In this document: positions 16,146 through 25,213 of the stretch, one piece after another
How the letters are laid out: every line of letters begins with the position of its first letter
Numbering within the stretch: position 1 is the stretch's first letter
Source: CAWDMC01 sp963803295
Lineage (GTDB): Bacteria; Acidobacteriota; Terriglobia; UBA7540
Assembly (NCBI GenBank): GCA_963803295.1
Contig: CAWDMC010000007.1
Location: 1-48,333 of the forward strand
Direction: 5' to 3'
Length of the DNA: 48,333 bases
Made by a program: the position numbers and the translations under genes
The notes under the pieces: generated by a model
What the model was told of the DNA's origin: nothing
Databases searched by the model: none
Seen by the model: only the letters and a program-made list of their open reading frames with translations

Positions 16146-16494
16146 AGACCGTTTGCGGATTTATCGCAATTCCGAGCTTTCCGGCCCTTCGCTACATGGC
16201 AGGGACCACTTGGCACTCTTTTCATTGGGATTTGGGTGCCGCTCTTAGATGCATCAGCGGAGGAGGTGAGGCCCCGGCCGAGTTGATTTTGGGTGCAGAG
16301 AGCGATTAAGGAAGCGGAATTCTGTTGGAGGAGTGTGGAACATGGGCAGTTTCGGCCTAGGGATGCCTCAGAGACGCGGAAATGGCGCACTCCATGGCCC
16401 ATGGAAGCAACGTAATCTGGAACCCCGACTGATAATTGCATATGGGTGGCCTTCCAGTGTACGTTGTTGATTGGGCCCAAAGCAAATAAAGGAA
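16146..16494. other. Upstream region of the operon, interrupted by the IS1595-type element
   Basis: About 350 bp without a convincing gene. If the IS1595-type element and one copy of its target duplication are removed, an open minus-strand frame runs from 17711 through the junction to 16136 (about 185 codons). Its residue composition does not look like a real protein. The region more likely holds the promoter of the SIS-HAD operon and that of the divergent TonB receptor gene. Confidence 0.4.
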
Positions 16495-16518
16495 TCTGGG
16501 TATCCCCTTGACTCAGGT
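16495..16518. repeat. Inverted repeat of the IS1595-type element (3' end of transposase)
   Basis: 24 bp, TCTGGGTATC...GACTCAGGT, the exact reverse complement of 17481-17504. It overlaps the last codons of the transposase gene. Confidence 0.95.
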
Positions 16519-17454
16519 TCTCCCATATGTTGTGGTTGTCTCGGGGCCCTGGATGATTCGGGCGTAAGGAATCGGTTCTACGTTGACCGCCTGCTGCACC
16601 AGCCGGAAGAAGACCTTGCCTCGACTTCTGGAGAGGCGGCGATTGAACCGAAACGTGAACTCGTCCAGATAGTAGTCAAGGTGCTTGCGGCTGACCGCCC
16701 CTTGATGGGTCCCTATCAGCCACCGTTTTAACAACGAGACCACACGATGAACCCGGGGCATCAATTCGGACGGGGACTTGGTCTGACCGCGAAGGACCGT
16801 AACCCTGTGTTGGTAGCCCTTCTTCTCCAAAGGCTGGTACCCGAGCCAACCGTCGGTGTGGACCATACTACCCAGTTCAACCGAGTCCTCGATGAAGGGG
16901 ATCAGGCTGGCCGACGAGGCGTTGGCAATCTGACGCAAGCGAATACGCCCGATGCCCCGTCCATCTTCTTGAGCGGCAACGATGATCAGAGCTTTCGCCT
17001 CGGTTTCCCGGCCCCGCACGCCTTCCTCCAATCCGCCCAGGTAGGTCTCGTCCACCTCTACGGTCCCGGCCAGCCGATCACGCCCGGGCCTGACCATCGC
17101 CCGACGCAGCTTATGGAGCCACGTCCAAGCCTTTTCGTAACTCCCCATGCCCAGCACCCGCTGCAGCCCCAAGGCACTGGCACCATTCTTTTGGGCGGTC
17201 ACCCACCACATGGCCCGAAACCACAACTGCAAAGGGCTGCGCGTGTCCTGGAAAATGGTCCCAGCTGTAACCGAGGCCTGATGACCGCACCCGGCACACT
17301 GCAGCCGACAACGCAACGGCCAATACTTCTCACCTCCACAGCGCGGACAACGAAACCCGTCGGGCCACCGAAGGCGGAAAAGATACTCTCGACAGGCCTC
17401 CTCCGTGGCAAAACGGGCTTCAAATTCCATCAGGTTCCGAGGGTAGTCTTCCAC
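16513..17454 (-). CDS. IS1595-family transposase
   Basis: A 313-residue transposase. An N-terminal zinc ribbon (CPRCGGEKYW at 36-45 and CAGCGH at 53-58) is followed by a DDE/N-type core: VEVDETYLGG (the first Asp, about residue 134), VHTDGWLGY (second Asp, about 198) and a late HLDYYLDEFTFRFNRR segment typical of the ISXO2-like (IS1595) domain. The length is normal and the frame intact, consistent with the element being active recently. Confidence 0.95.
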   Translation of the reverse strand: MEDYPRNLMEFEARFATEEACREYLFRLRWPDGFRCPRCGGEKYWPLRCRLQCAGCGHQASVTAGTIFQDTRSPLQLWFRAMWWVTAQKNGASALGLQRVLGMGSYEKAWTWLHKLRRAMVRPGRDRLAGTVEVDETYLGGLEEGVRGRETEAKALIIVAAQEDGRGIGRIRLRQIANASSASLIPFIEDSVELGSMVHTDGWLGYQPLEKKGYQHRVTVLRGQTKSPSELMPRVHRVVSLLKRWLIGTHQGAVSRKHLDYYLDEFTFRFNRRLSRSRGKVFFRLVQQAVNVEPIPYARIIQGPETTTTYGRT

Positions 17455-17480
17455 TCAGGTGCCATACTACATCTTGTGGT

Positions 17481-17504
17481 ACCTGAGTCAAGGGGATACC
17501 CAGA
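17481..17504. repeat. Inverted repeat of the IS1595-type element (5' end of transposase)
   Basis: 24 bp, ACCTGAGTCA...ATACCCAGA, perfectly complementary to 16495-16518. It is followed directly by the TAAAGGAA target duplication at 17505-17512. Confidence 0.95.
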
Positions 17505-17654
17505 TAAAGGAAATTCGGGGTTTTCGCCCAGGGAAGCCTTCGCCAATGCGTCACAGTTGCCTTTGAGTCGACGATCGGAAGAAACCAATCCAGGAGCTTG
17601 TCTGTGGACTGATCGTTTCTTGCCACGCGGCACTTGGCAAGGGAGGCCAGGAGA

Positions 17655-20600
17655 ATGCGAAATATTGTTCGCGTGGGCTTTGCCGCCATTCTGGCATTGT
17701 TCGTTGGTCAATATCTTGGCTTACGAGCGCAGCAGGTCCAGGGCAGCTTCACGGGAACGGTTCGGGACCAGTCAGATGCGCTCATTCCCGGCGTCACGGT
17801 AACGGCGATCGAATTTGATACAGGGATGACTCGCAGCAGCGTCACACGCGAGGATGGCTCCTATACGATCCTTCTGCTGCCACCCGGCCAATACCGGCTG
17901 TCGGCACAGAAGGAGGGCTTCGAGAAAACCATTCAAGGCCCCATCAGCCTCCTCGTGGACGCGCACCCGCGGCTGGACTTTCAGATGAAAGTGGGCGTGC
18001 AGACCACCGTTGTAACGGTGGACTCAACCGCTCCCGTGCTGGACACCCAGACTGCCACGGTAGGGACCACCGTCGAGTCGGCCAAGATCAGCCAACTTCC
18101 ATACAACGGTCGAAATTTCCTCGAAACCATGCTCTTCACGCCTGGAGTGGTACCGGGAGTCCAAGGGTCGGAACTGAATAACAACCGCGGCGGATCCTTC
18201 AACGTCAACGGGCTGCGTGAGGACATGAACAGCTTTCTGCTGGACGGCATGAGCAACACCTCGATTGCCGTGGGGACCTTCGCCGCCGCGCCGCCACTCG
18301 ATTCCATCCAAGAATTCAAGATGGAGACCGGCGTTTATGACGCCAGGTTCGGTGTGTCGGGTGGTGCCCAGGTGAACATTGTCACCAAGTCGGGAACCAA
18401 CCAATTGCATGGCACCCTTTATGAATACCTACGCAACGGCAACCTGGACGCGCGGAACTTTTTTGAGCCCGAGGTGCCGCCCTTCCATCGGAACCAATAC
18501 GGAGCCAGCCTGGGTGGGCCGATTGTTCTTCCGCATGTCTATAATGGCCATGACAAGACCTTCGTTTTCTTAAACTACGAAGGTTTGCGCGACAACCACT
18601 CGTTCTTCAGCCGCTCGCACGTGCCGACGCTCGCCGAGCAAAGTGGCAATTTTTCCGACATCGCGCCGGGCTCACCCTGCTCCCACACCACGGTGCTCCT
18701 GGATCCCCTATTGCTAGTCAACCCTGCAGCTCCGCTGACGATACCCGGCAATAATTTGAACGCCATCGCTCCAGCTTTGCCGGCTCGCACGCTGGACCCC
18801 ATTGGTCAGGCCCTCGTCGGCCTGTATCCGTCGCCCAATATCCCAAATGCCCCTTGCGGGGGAGAGAATTACCAGCAGCAGGTGCTGCGCCTCATCGATA
18901 CCAACAGCTTCGTCGGCCGCTTCGACCACCGCTGGGGCTCGAAGGACAGTCTCTTCTTTCGCTACAGCTTGACTACCGAATCCTCGCTGACTCCTTCGGG
19001 CCTGCCCACGGGCGTGCCAGGGTTTGGTACACGGCGCGTGGACTGGTTCGACCAGACGGGGATGGATTGGACCCACACCTTCGCCGCTAAACTCATCAAC
19101 GAGGCGAAGGTGGACTACAACCGCTGGCAGTACCGGTGGAATAATGAGGACCAAGGGAGGAATGTTAATCAACTTTTGCACATTAACGGTGCGCCTGCGG
19201 TTTACCGCGATACGGGAGTGCCTAACCTGACCTTCGCCGGCTATGACGGTTTGGGGGCAGGTCCCACCGACCCGCAGGCAGGCGCGGTCAATACATTTCA
19301 GTACGCGGACACTCTTGCCTTCATTCACGGCAACCACTCATTCGATTTCGGCGCGGATATCCGACCGGTCAAGCGCGGCAATTTCTTCGAGGACATTGAC
19401 GCGCGCGATGCGTACGGGTTCAACGGGGTGGTTACAGGCAGCGCCGTCTTGGCGGGTCTACCCCCAACCGTTCAGGCGGCACTCTTGGCGGCCTGTCATC
19501 CGCCCAGTTGCGGCTTCGGCAACGGCGTGGCCGATGCTCTGTTCGGCCTCCCAACGAGTTGGGTCCGCGGTTCTTCGGGCTACGTCTCGGGGACCGCTAC
19601 AGAGTACGATTTCTTTGCGCAGGACCGCTGGAAGATTCGGCCCAACCTCACCATGACGCTCGGCCTCCGGTATGAATACAACAGCCTGATCACGGACAAG
19701 CACAACCACTTCGGCAGCTTCGACTTCAATAAGGGCTTGCTGCTCGCCGCGGGAACGAGTGCGGCTGCCTTGCTGAATTTTGTCGGCACGACGGGGGCCT
19801 CAGGCCTGCCCATCGGACAATTCCAACAGGTCGGGACGGAGAACCTCGGAAGCACTTCGGAAAATCGGGCGCTGCAACGCCCCGATCACACCGACTTTGG
19901 GCCGCGCTTCGGCCTCGCCTGGATGCCTTTTGGAAATCAAAAGACCGTCATCCGCACCGGCGGGGGCGTCTACTACGACCAGATGGTCGGTCAGCTTTAT
20001 TTCCAGAAGAGCTTCAACCCGCCGTACTTTCAATTGAGCCAAGGAAACCTGCTCGATAATGAACGGCCAGTGTTTACCGCTGTGGCCACGCCGCCCTCGG
20101 CTGGCGGCCTGCCGCTGGCCAGCGGTCTCCTTCTCCAAAACCTATTCGTCGCGCCCTCGCTCACACAGGCACTTTTCCCGCCCCTTGACCCGGTCAAGGT
20201 AAACCTCACGGACGGGAGGATTTTCGAGTGGACATTCGATGTGCAGCGGCAGTTGGGCTCCTGGCTGCTTGACGTGGGCTACGTTGGCACTCGGGGACTG
20301 AGATTGCCCTTTGAGTGGGACCCGAACCAGCCCAACAACTCGCTCTATACGGGCGGCGGCACCTGCATTCCGAACACCCCGGCGAACACGCCGTGCCCAC
20401 GGCGCTACCCCAATTTCCCGACCATGTATTACACCGATCCCATCGGCACGTCGATTTATCATTCCTTACAGGTCAAAATGGAGAGGCACTATACCAACGG
20501 CTTGGCGATCATCGGCGCCTATACCTGGTCGAAATCCATCGATGACGATTCCGCCTACTTTGGTACCAATGCCAGCCCCGGCTTCCCGGAGAATTCCAAC

Positions 20601-21206
20601 AATCTCGCTGCGGAGAAGGGCCGGTCGGACTTCGACTACGAGCAACGCTTCTCGCTGGCTTATGTTTACGACCTGCCTTTTGGGAACAGGATCGGAAAGT
20701 TGCGGAACTCGAAGGCGAACTACCTCATCAACGGTTGGGAGGTTGCGGGGATCGCCATGCTGCAATCCGGGGCACCCTACACACCGACCGTCGACGGTAA
20801 CCCCAGCAACAATCTCGACAACCACGACCGTCCGAACGTTGTTACCGGTGTTAGCTTCTATCCCGCCCATAAGAGCGTCAACCAGTGGACGAATCCGGCC
20901 GCGTTCTCCCTGCCTGCCCCTTACACCTTCGGAAACGCGGGCCGGAATATTTTGACTGGGCCGGGTCTGGCCGACTGGGATTTCTCGCTGATTCGCAACC
21001 TCAAATTGTGGGAATCGAAAACCCTCCAGTTCCGCGCTGAGATGTTCAATATCTTCAACCGGGCCAACTTCACTCTGCCCAATGCTGACGCCAGCAGCTC
21101 CAGCTTCGGGGTTATCGGCAACACAGTGCAGCCCATTGCCGGCCAGGCTTCGGGCGGACCGGGCGACCCGCGCGAAATCCAGTTTGCGTTGCGCCTGATT
21201 TGGTAG
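17655..21206 (+). CDS. Oar-like TonB-dependent receptor with carboxypeptidase-regulatory domain
   Basis: A 1183-residue outer-membrane protein. The ATG at 17655 is preferred: it has an AGGAG site 4 nt upstream and begins a signal peptide (MRNIVRVGFAAILALFVGQY). An earlier TTG at 17634 would spoil the signal. Residues about 30-110 are a carboxypeptidase-regulatory-like beta sandwich (GSFTGTVRDQSDALIPGVTV; GSYTILLLPPGQYRLSA). A plug follows (about 125-240, LPYNGRNFLETMLFTPGVV), then a long beta barrel ending in the aromatic-terminated strand FALRLIW. Such Oar-like proteins are numerous in Acidobacteriota and probably take up polymers or oligosaccharides. It is intact and divergent from the SIS-HAD operon. 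Confidence 0.93.
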   Translation: MRNIVRVGFAAILALFVGQYLGLRAQQVQGSFTGTVRDQSDALIPGVTVTAIEFDTGMTRSSVTREDGSYTILLLPPGQYRLSAQKEGFEKTIQGPISLLVDAHPRLDFQMKVGVQTTVVTVDSTAPVLDTQTATVGTTVESAKISQLPYNGRNFLETMLFTPGVVPGVQGSELNNNRGGSFNVNGLREDMNSFLLDGMSNTSIAVGTFAAAPPLDSIQEFKMETGVYDARFGVSGGAQVNIVTKSGTNQLHGTLYEYLRNGNLDARNFFEPEVPPFHRNQYGASLGGPIVLPHVYNGHDKTFVFLNYEGLRDNHSFFSRSHVPTLAEQSGNFSDIAPGSPCSHTTVLLDPLLLVNPAAPLTIPGNNLNAIAPALPARTLDPIGQALVGLYPSPNIPNAPCGGENYQQQVLRLIDTNSFVGRFDHRWGSKDSLFFRYSLTTESSLTPSGLPTGVPGFGTRRVDWFDQTGMDWTHTFAAKLINEAKVDYNRWQYRWNNEDQGRNVNQLLHINGAPAVYRDTGVPNLTFAGYDGLGAGPTDPQAGAVNTFQYADTLAFIHGNHSFDFGADIRPVKRGNFFEDIDARDAYGFNGVVTGSAVLAGLPPTVQAALLAACHPPSCGFGNGVADALFGLPTSWVRGSSGYVSGTATEYDFFAQDRWKIRPNLTMTLGLRYEYNSLITDKHNHFGSFDFNKGLLLAAGTSAAALLNFVGTTGASGLPIGQFQQVGTENLGSTSENRALQRPDHTDFGPRFGLAWMPFGNQKTVIRTGGGVYYDQMVGQLYFQKSFNPPYFQLSQGNLLDNERPVFTAVATPPSAGGLPLASGLLLQNLFVAPSLTQALFPPLDPVKVNLTDGRIFEWTFDVQRQLGSWLLDVGYVGTRGLRLPFEWDPNQPNNSLYTGGGTCIPNTPANTPCPRRYPNFPTMYYTDPIGTSIYHSLQVKMERHYTNGLAIIGAYTWSKSIDDDSAYFGTNASPGFPENSNNLAAEKGRSDFDYEQRFSLAYVYDLPFGNRIGKLRNSKANYLINGWEVAGIAMLQSGAPYTPTVDGNPSNNLDNHDRPNVVTGVSFYPAHKSVNQWTNPAAFSLPAPYTFGNAGRNILTGPGLADWDFSLIRNLKLWESKTLQFRAEMFNIFNRANFTLPNADASSSSFGVIGNTVQPIAGQASGGPGDPREIQFALRLIW

Positions 21207-21314
21207 AAGCGAAGGAGTATTGATCTTGTCCGAGGTACTGCTCGCGAAAGTAGACAGCACAATCTAATCCGACCGACTAAAGGCAGCGGCGGAGCGGGCG
21301 GGTTCCAACTTCCG

Positions 21315-21654
21315 CATCGCGCATCGCAGTCAATACCGTCGGTGGACCGGCATTCTTTGTAGGTGACAATGGCGTTCTGACACAAATTCCCGGTAAGGTC
21401 TGCGATCAGGACCGCATCGGGCCTTGGTTTCCCAAGGAGTTGGCCACCTGCTGGCCTTGTGTGCTTCAGAACAGAACTGGCCAAAGATCGGGCAATCTTG
21501 GGGCCATGTCGGACGCAAACAAGACAAAGTCGTTTGCTCCGAGGCGAACCGGACCGACACGCGCGCCCGAATTGACCGCCGGAGTTACACCCATGAGACG
21601 CGCAACATGCTCGGTTTCCACTTTGGAGAACGTGAAAATATAATCGAGGCTCAT
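21315..21654 (-). pseudogene. Decayed second copy of the nucleoside phosphorylase
   Basis: The minus strand begins MSLDYIFTFSKVETEHVARL, nearly identical to the N-terminus of the phosphorylase at 7752-8570. After SDMAP (about 21509) the homology continues in another frame (IARSLASSV, then PDAVLIADL and NAIVTYKECRSTDG). Four residues of the glycine-rich region are missing, and homology stops near 21315, so the C-terminal 60% is absent, including the catalytic DMES segment. Homology also extends about 50 bp upstream of the start (AAGCCCTGCGTAC and TAATGGAAAG shared). It is a frameshifted, truncated paralogue and not functional. Confidence 0.85.
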
Positions 21655-21816
21655 CGGCCAGCCCTTGTTGTCAAAGCCCTGCGTACAGGCCTCAGTGTAA
21701 TGGAAAGCAATTTGTTGGGCAAACGGTGGGAGCGTGAGACGGACGGGTTCGCTGTCTCGCGGATCAGGTCGTGGCCTTGGTGAGTCACCGGCAGGTGAGG
21801 ACCGCGTGCAGTGTAT

Positions 21817-22515
21817 TCACGACGATCCGGCGGTCTCGCAGGCGGTGAGTCTCATCTCAAGTTCGGAGATCATCGGTTCTACGATCGAAAGGACCTCATT
21901 GGCAGTGGAGAGTTGGCGCGCACTACCGAACATAACCAAGGCGCCAAGGCTGTCGGCTTCAATCGGGTAATTACCTCGGAAGGCCTTCGCGATTAGTTCA
22001 CTGGCAAGGTTGATCACCCAATCTCCGGAATAGCCGGCCGCACCGACGTCGGGCCTGAGCCCGCTATCGATTCTCGCGTACTTGGGGATGTTCCAGTAGC
22101 GTTCCCTGCATGCCTCAACGCGATCATAAACCTCTCTCAAGCGCATAGCCATTATCTCTGCCGTTGCCGTGTTTCGAAGATTGGCGAGCGAGGTGACAAG
22201 CACATTGGTCAAAGTCGCTGCTTCGACCGCGCCGCTCTGGAAGCCAACTTCGGAGAGAAGAATGCCTCGGTCTGCGCCCACGTCGGCAACTATCTCTCGC
22301 AGCGCCAAAACGTGCAGTTTTGTAACCCTTCTTGCCCAATGCTTGCATTCAACTATCCAGAGAACATCAAACCCGAGATGGTGTGACTTCACCAAGACGT
22401 CAACATCGTGGGTCGTGCGGACGCCCTTTATCGTGCAATCGGTAGCGGCCTCAAGTCCCAAGCCTCCGAAGAAGTTAGCCACCTCTTTTTGATACTCCTG
22501 CCAGTCATTGACCAT
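21817..22515 (-). CDS. Mrr-like restriction endonuclease-fold protein
   Basis: A 232-residue protein with a PD-(D/E)xK nuclease core of the Mrr catalytic type: the acidic residue in THDVDVLVK (D37 or D39) followed by WIVECKHW with E56 and K58, then GILLSEVGFQSGAVEAA (84-100), which matches the conserved strand-helix of Mrr-like enzymes. Such proteins cleave modified or foreign DNA, often as type IV restriction enzymes. The C-terminal 120 residues are helical and unassigned. No cognate methylase is adjacent. The frame is intact with a normal ATG start. It stands alone between the phosphorylase remnant and the ParB block. Confidence 0.82.
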   Translation of the reverse strand: MVNDWQEYQKEVANFFGGLGLEAATDCTIKGVRTTHDVDVLVKSHHLGFDVLWIVECKHWARRVTKLHVLALREIVADVGADRGILLSEVGFQSGAVEAATLTNVLVTSLANLRNTATAEIMAMRLREVYDRVEACRERYWNIPKYARIDSGLRPDVGAAGYSGDWVINLASELIAKAFRGNYPIEADSLGALVMFGSARQLSTANEVLSIVEPMISELEMRLTACETAGSS

Positions 22516-22709
22516 AAGGCCTAGCTCCGCTCCATATCAGTCCTCGCGAAGTGGGAATTCAGACGGCGAAAACACAATGTGGACGAGGGCCGAGAATCAG
22601 CTTCCCATCAGTCTCGGTGCGAACGCAAGCTGAATACCGTGCGCAACGGGCAGGCAGGCGCTGGGTATTTTTTGCCCGTGCGTCGGGCGGCGAAAGCCAG
22701 TGGTACCAT

Positions 22710-23171
22710 TTAGGCTTTTGGCGCCGGGCCCGAACCCAAATTCCTCTTGGCCCCATATTCCGTGATTTTGCCGTCCACCGCGACCGCGACAAACCTGTTG
22801 CTGGCACAATCCTTGAACTGGACGACCTGGTGGCCTGATCGGGCGAGTTGCCCCCACTGGCTGGGCTTGGCGGGGTTTTGCTCGATGGCCGCAAATTCGT
22901 GACCTGCCATTACGAAGTTTACTGTTCTGAACCGGCCACTACTGGTGCGACGGACGCGCAACTGCTGGCCCTCCACCTCGACCTGATCGCCGCTCATCAA
23001 TTCGGTGGCCACCGAGGACAACACTGTTGTATCCAACATTTCCCAACTCCTCAGAGCAACGCTAGAGTACGTCCCATTGATTATGCGACAGTGTCCGGGC
23101 TGAGCGTGCGTGTCGTCGGGCGCGAGGACCAGCAACATCGAGGCGACGCCAAGGGCGGGAGGGCGGGTCAC
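22710..23171 (-). CDS. Small protein with possible signal peptide, unknown function
   Basis: 153 residues from a GTG start. The N-terminus (VASMLLVLAP...THAQ) could be a short signal peptide. The rest is beta-rich (GDQVEVEGQQLRVRRTSSG; NRFVAVAVDGKITEYGA) and includes two cysteines in the putative mature part. No family recognised. It lies 75 bp downstream of the ParB-like gene in the same direction and may be part of the same unit. Support is moderate: the ribosome binding site is weak. Confidence 0.45.
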   Translation of the reverse strand: MTRPPALGVASMLLVLAPDDTHAQPGHCRIINGTYSSVALRSWEMLDTTVLSSVATELMSGDQVEVEGQQLRVRRTSSGRFRTVNFVMAGHEFAAIEQNPAKPSQWGQLARSGHQVVQFKDCASNRFVAVAVDGKITEYGAKRNLGSGPAPKA

Positions 23172-23246
23172 GGAGACAGGCCGTCGCCGCAGGATTGTGG
23201 ATGGGAGCGAGGGCAGAGCGGCGATTGCCGCCCTGCCCAGAGATGG

Positions 23247-24872
23247 TTACTGCTTTTTGGTGTGTGGCTTTGCCTTTGCAGAGGTAAGCGAGTTTTTGCC
23301 GTTCTTGGAGGCAGGCTTCTCTTTCAGTTCACGCAAAACCCGCTCGGCATTGACTTTGTAGTGGACCGCCTCGCGCGCAAGATTGGAATCCTTCGTGAGC
23401 ATTCCACCACCAACATACGTCGGACAGTAAAGGTCTGAGGCGAGTGCGCACACGATTACGAATTTCCCGATTTCTGCCGTGGTCATCTTTTCGAGTTTTC
23501 CGCTGGCCAGTTTCGGGTAATCCACGTACCCGCCGTTGGCCTTTGGTTTGGTTTCTTCCCACGCGAAGAATTTGAAGATGCGGTGTTGGCTGTCGTGGCC
23601 CAACTGCTCGAAATACCGAAGTGCCACAAACTCAAGCTCATGGCGACTGAGTTCGGCGGGCACTCGCTTGTAAATTTCGCTCAGCAACCGCTTTCGGTAT
23701 TCCAGTTGGACGCGGACAGCCTCGGCCTGCTTCCGCCGCTGTTCACGCTCTTCCGGGCTGATCGTCACTCGCGGATGATGGACTTTGCATTGCTTGTCAG
23801 TGCAAACATGGAGTGTGCTGCCGATGTTCTTTCCTTCCGCCATGACCGCTGCCACAGTCGCCGCGCATTCGCCTTTCTTCGCTTCGCGGTAGTCGTCCCG
23901 GTAGAGGACGCCGGGTTGCGGCTTGAACCCGTAATACAGATGACTTTCGGATACCTGCGCGGGCTTCTGGCCGTCGCCCTCAAGTTCCTTGACCCGCAAC
24001 TGCACGAGCGCGTCCCGCTTCTGGCGAAAACATGCGGGGTCGGTGCATGTGTCCCGCTTCTTGATGTCGGGAAAGAGAATCGGGTTGTTCCCGGTGCGCT
24101 TGGGGCAAGCCGAACACGCTCCCGCTGAGGGCAACAGGTTCGGGTCGCTGGCGTCAAAAGGCGCGGTGGAAAGGTCGAGGTGAATTTCCCGCTGAATCCA
24201 CTGGCGAAGGTCACGAACGGTGATGGTCGCCTGTGCTCCACGGTCTTTGAGGACAGCGGAAACGCCGCGATGGTCCGGGAAGCACTCCGCAAAGGCGCGT
24301 TCCTGATCGGGCACTTGGAGACGGGCAATCTCCAGAGCGTGCCCCACGGTGAGCTTTCCTTCGTAGAATGCCTTCTGGACTGTGGGTATCAATTCGGTGA
24401 GCTTGAGCCTGCCGAGCACGTACGCGGGACTCTTTCCGACTTTGATGCCGATGATTTCGACAGTGTAGAGGTCGGGATTTTGCGCCATCAATGCCTTGTA
24501 GCCGAAAGCCTCGTCCAATTCATGCACATCGGCACGATGGAGGTTTTCGATTATTTGCAGTTCAAGGGCTGCGCTGTCGCTAAGGTTCACAATGCGGGCG
24601 GGAATGGACGGCTTTTCCGCCAGCTTGGACGCCCGATAGCGGCGCGCTCCTACCACGAGTTCAAACAGGCTATCATCACCAGCGGGATGGGGCCGCACCA
24701 GTACAGGTTGAAGCACACCGTGGTCCTTAACATTGGCCGCCAACTCGCGGAGCTTGAGTTCATCAAAGACGCGGCGCGGGTTGGTCTTCGATTCGACAAT
24801 GCGGTCCAGAGGAATTTCCTGAACCAAAGGGGCGTTCTCAGTGACGGGGGAAATTACAGATGTGTTGTTCAC
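23247..24872 (-). CDS. ParB/RepB/Spo0J-family protein with cysteine-rich insert
   Basis: 541 residues from the GTG at 24872, chosen because AAAGGAG lies 8 nt upstream; an upstream ATG at 24956 would overlap the next gene. The N-terminal ParB domain is clear: IVESKTNPRR (about 23-32) and ELVVGARRYRASKLA (about 72-86) with the G-x-R-R motif, then IENLHRADVHELDEA. A KorB-like HTH follows (VGKSPAYVLGRLKLTEL). The middle carries two Cys groups, CSACPKRTG...CTDPACF and CTDKQCKVH, suggesting zinc binding. The C-terminus is lysine-rich. With SSB and ArdC nearby, it looks like a plasmid- or ICE-type gene. Confidence 0.88.
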   Translation of the reverse strand: MNNTSVISPVTENAPLVQEIPLDRIVESKTNPRRVFDELKLRELAANVKDHGVLQPVLVRPHPAGDDSLFELVVGARRYRASKLAEKPSIPARIVNLSDSAALELQIIENLHRADVHELDEAFGYKALMAQNPDLYTVEIIGIKVGKSPAYVLGRLKLTELIPTVQKAFYEGKLTVGHALEIARLQVPDQERAFAECFPDHRGVSAVLKDRGAQATITVRDLRQWIQREIHLDLSTAPFDASDPNLLPSAGACSACPKRTGNNPILFPDIKKRDTCTDPACFRQKRDALVQLRVKELEGDGQKPAQVSESHLYYGFKPQPGVLYRDDYREAKKGECAATVAAVMAEGKNIGSTLHVCTDKQCKVHHPRVTISPEEREQRRKQAEAVRVQLEYRKRLLSEIYKRVPAELSRHELEFVALRYFEQLGHDSQHRIFKFFAWEETKPKANGGYVDYPKLASGKLEKMTTAEIGKFVIVCALASDLYCPTYVGGGMLTKDSNLAREAVHYKVNAERVLRELKEKPASKNGKNSLTSAKAKPHTKKQ

Positions 24873-24895
24873 GGGCAATTCTCCTTTTTTGGGAT

Positions 24896-25171
24896 TTAGT
24901 ACTCCTTGGGCAAAAGAATGGTTGTGCTGGCGCGGTCCGCTTCGGTAATCAGCCAAAGCGTATCGCCTGCGTTGGTTCGATAACTGCTCAAGAGCCTGAA
25001 GCCCTGCTTCAGGCTGTAAAGGTTTTCGGCCACGTCGTGGGCTTCAAGCTGTCCCCAATCGCCCGCAGCGTGGCGGCACAAAAACTCGCCGGGCGTCTGT
25101 TCGGCGCGGGTCAAAGCGTCCAGAGCGCCGGGCGTCGCAACGATCTGACCGAGAGGAAATAGGGCTTCCAT
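24896..25171 (-). CDS. Small protein of the ParB-ArdC block
   Basis: A 91-residue protein without recognised family. It ends 23 nt before the ParB-like start, so it is probably cotranscribed. It has a compact mixed pattern (GEFLCRHAAGDWGQLEAHDV; SSYRTNAGDTLWLITEADRA). The segment DGD-like GDWGQL...LLSSYRT...LWLITEADRAST is typical of small proteins often found beside antirestriction genes on mobile elements, but the function is not known. Confidence 0.65.
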   Translation of the reverse strand: MEALFPLGQIVATPGALDALTRAEQTPGEFLCRHAAGDWGQLEAHDVAENLYSLKQGFRLLSSYRTNAGDTLWLITEADRASTTILLPKEY

Positions 25172-25213
25172 ACGCGGACTCCTTCCGTGGTTGCAGTTAA
25201 TACGAGCCGGTCG

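Larger units (their letters stand above)
16495..17504 (-). mobile_element. IS1595-type insertion sequence with perfect ends
   Basis: A 1010-bp element bounded by perfect 24-bp inverted repeats (16495-16518 and 17481-17504) and by an 8-bp direct target duplication, TAAAGGAA, at 16487-16494 and 17505-17512. An 8-bp duplication is what the IS1595 family makes. It carries a single transposase gene. The perfect ends and duplication indicate a recent insertion. It sits between the SIS-HAD operon and the TonB receptor gene. Confidence 0.95.

Noticed and set aside
16136..17711. Gene interrupted by the IS1595-type element (restored minus-strand frame of about 185 codons)
   Set aside because: The frame does continue across the junction, but the predicted protein is low in hydrophobic periodicity, lacks a family match by eye and runs over the promoter region of two divergent genes. 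Kept only as part of the insertion finding.
16747..17802. 351-codon plus-strand open frame
   Set aside because: Antisense to the IS1595-type transposase and running across the end of the element into the receptor's upstream region; not a real gene.
23583..24128. 181-codon plus-strand open frame
   Set aside because: Antisense to the ParB-like gene, which has clear domain motifs.
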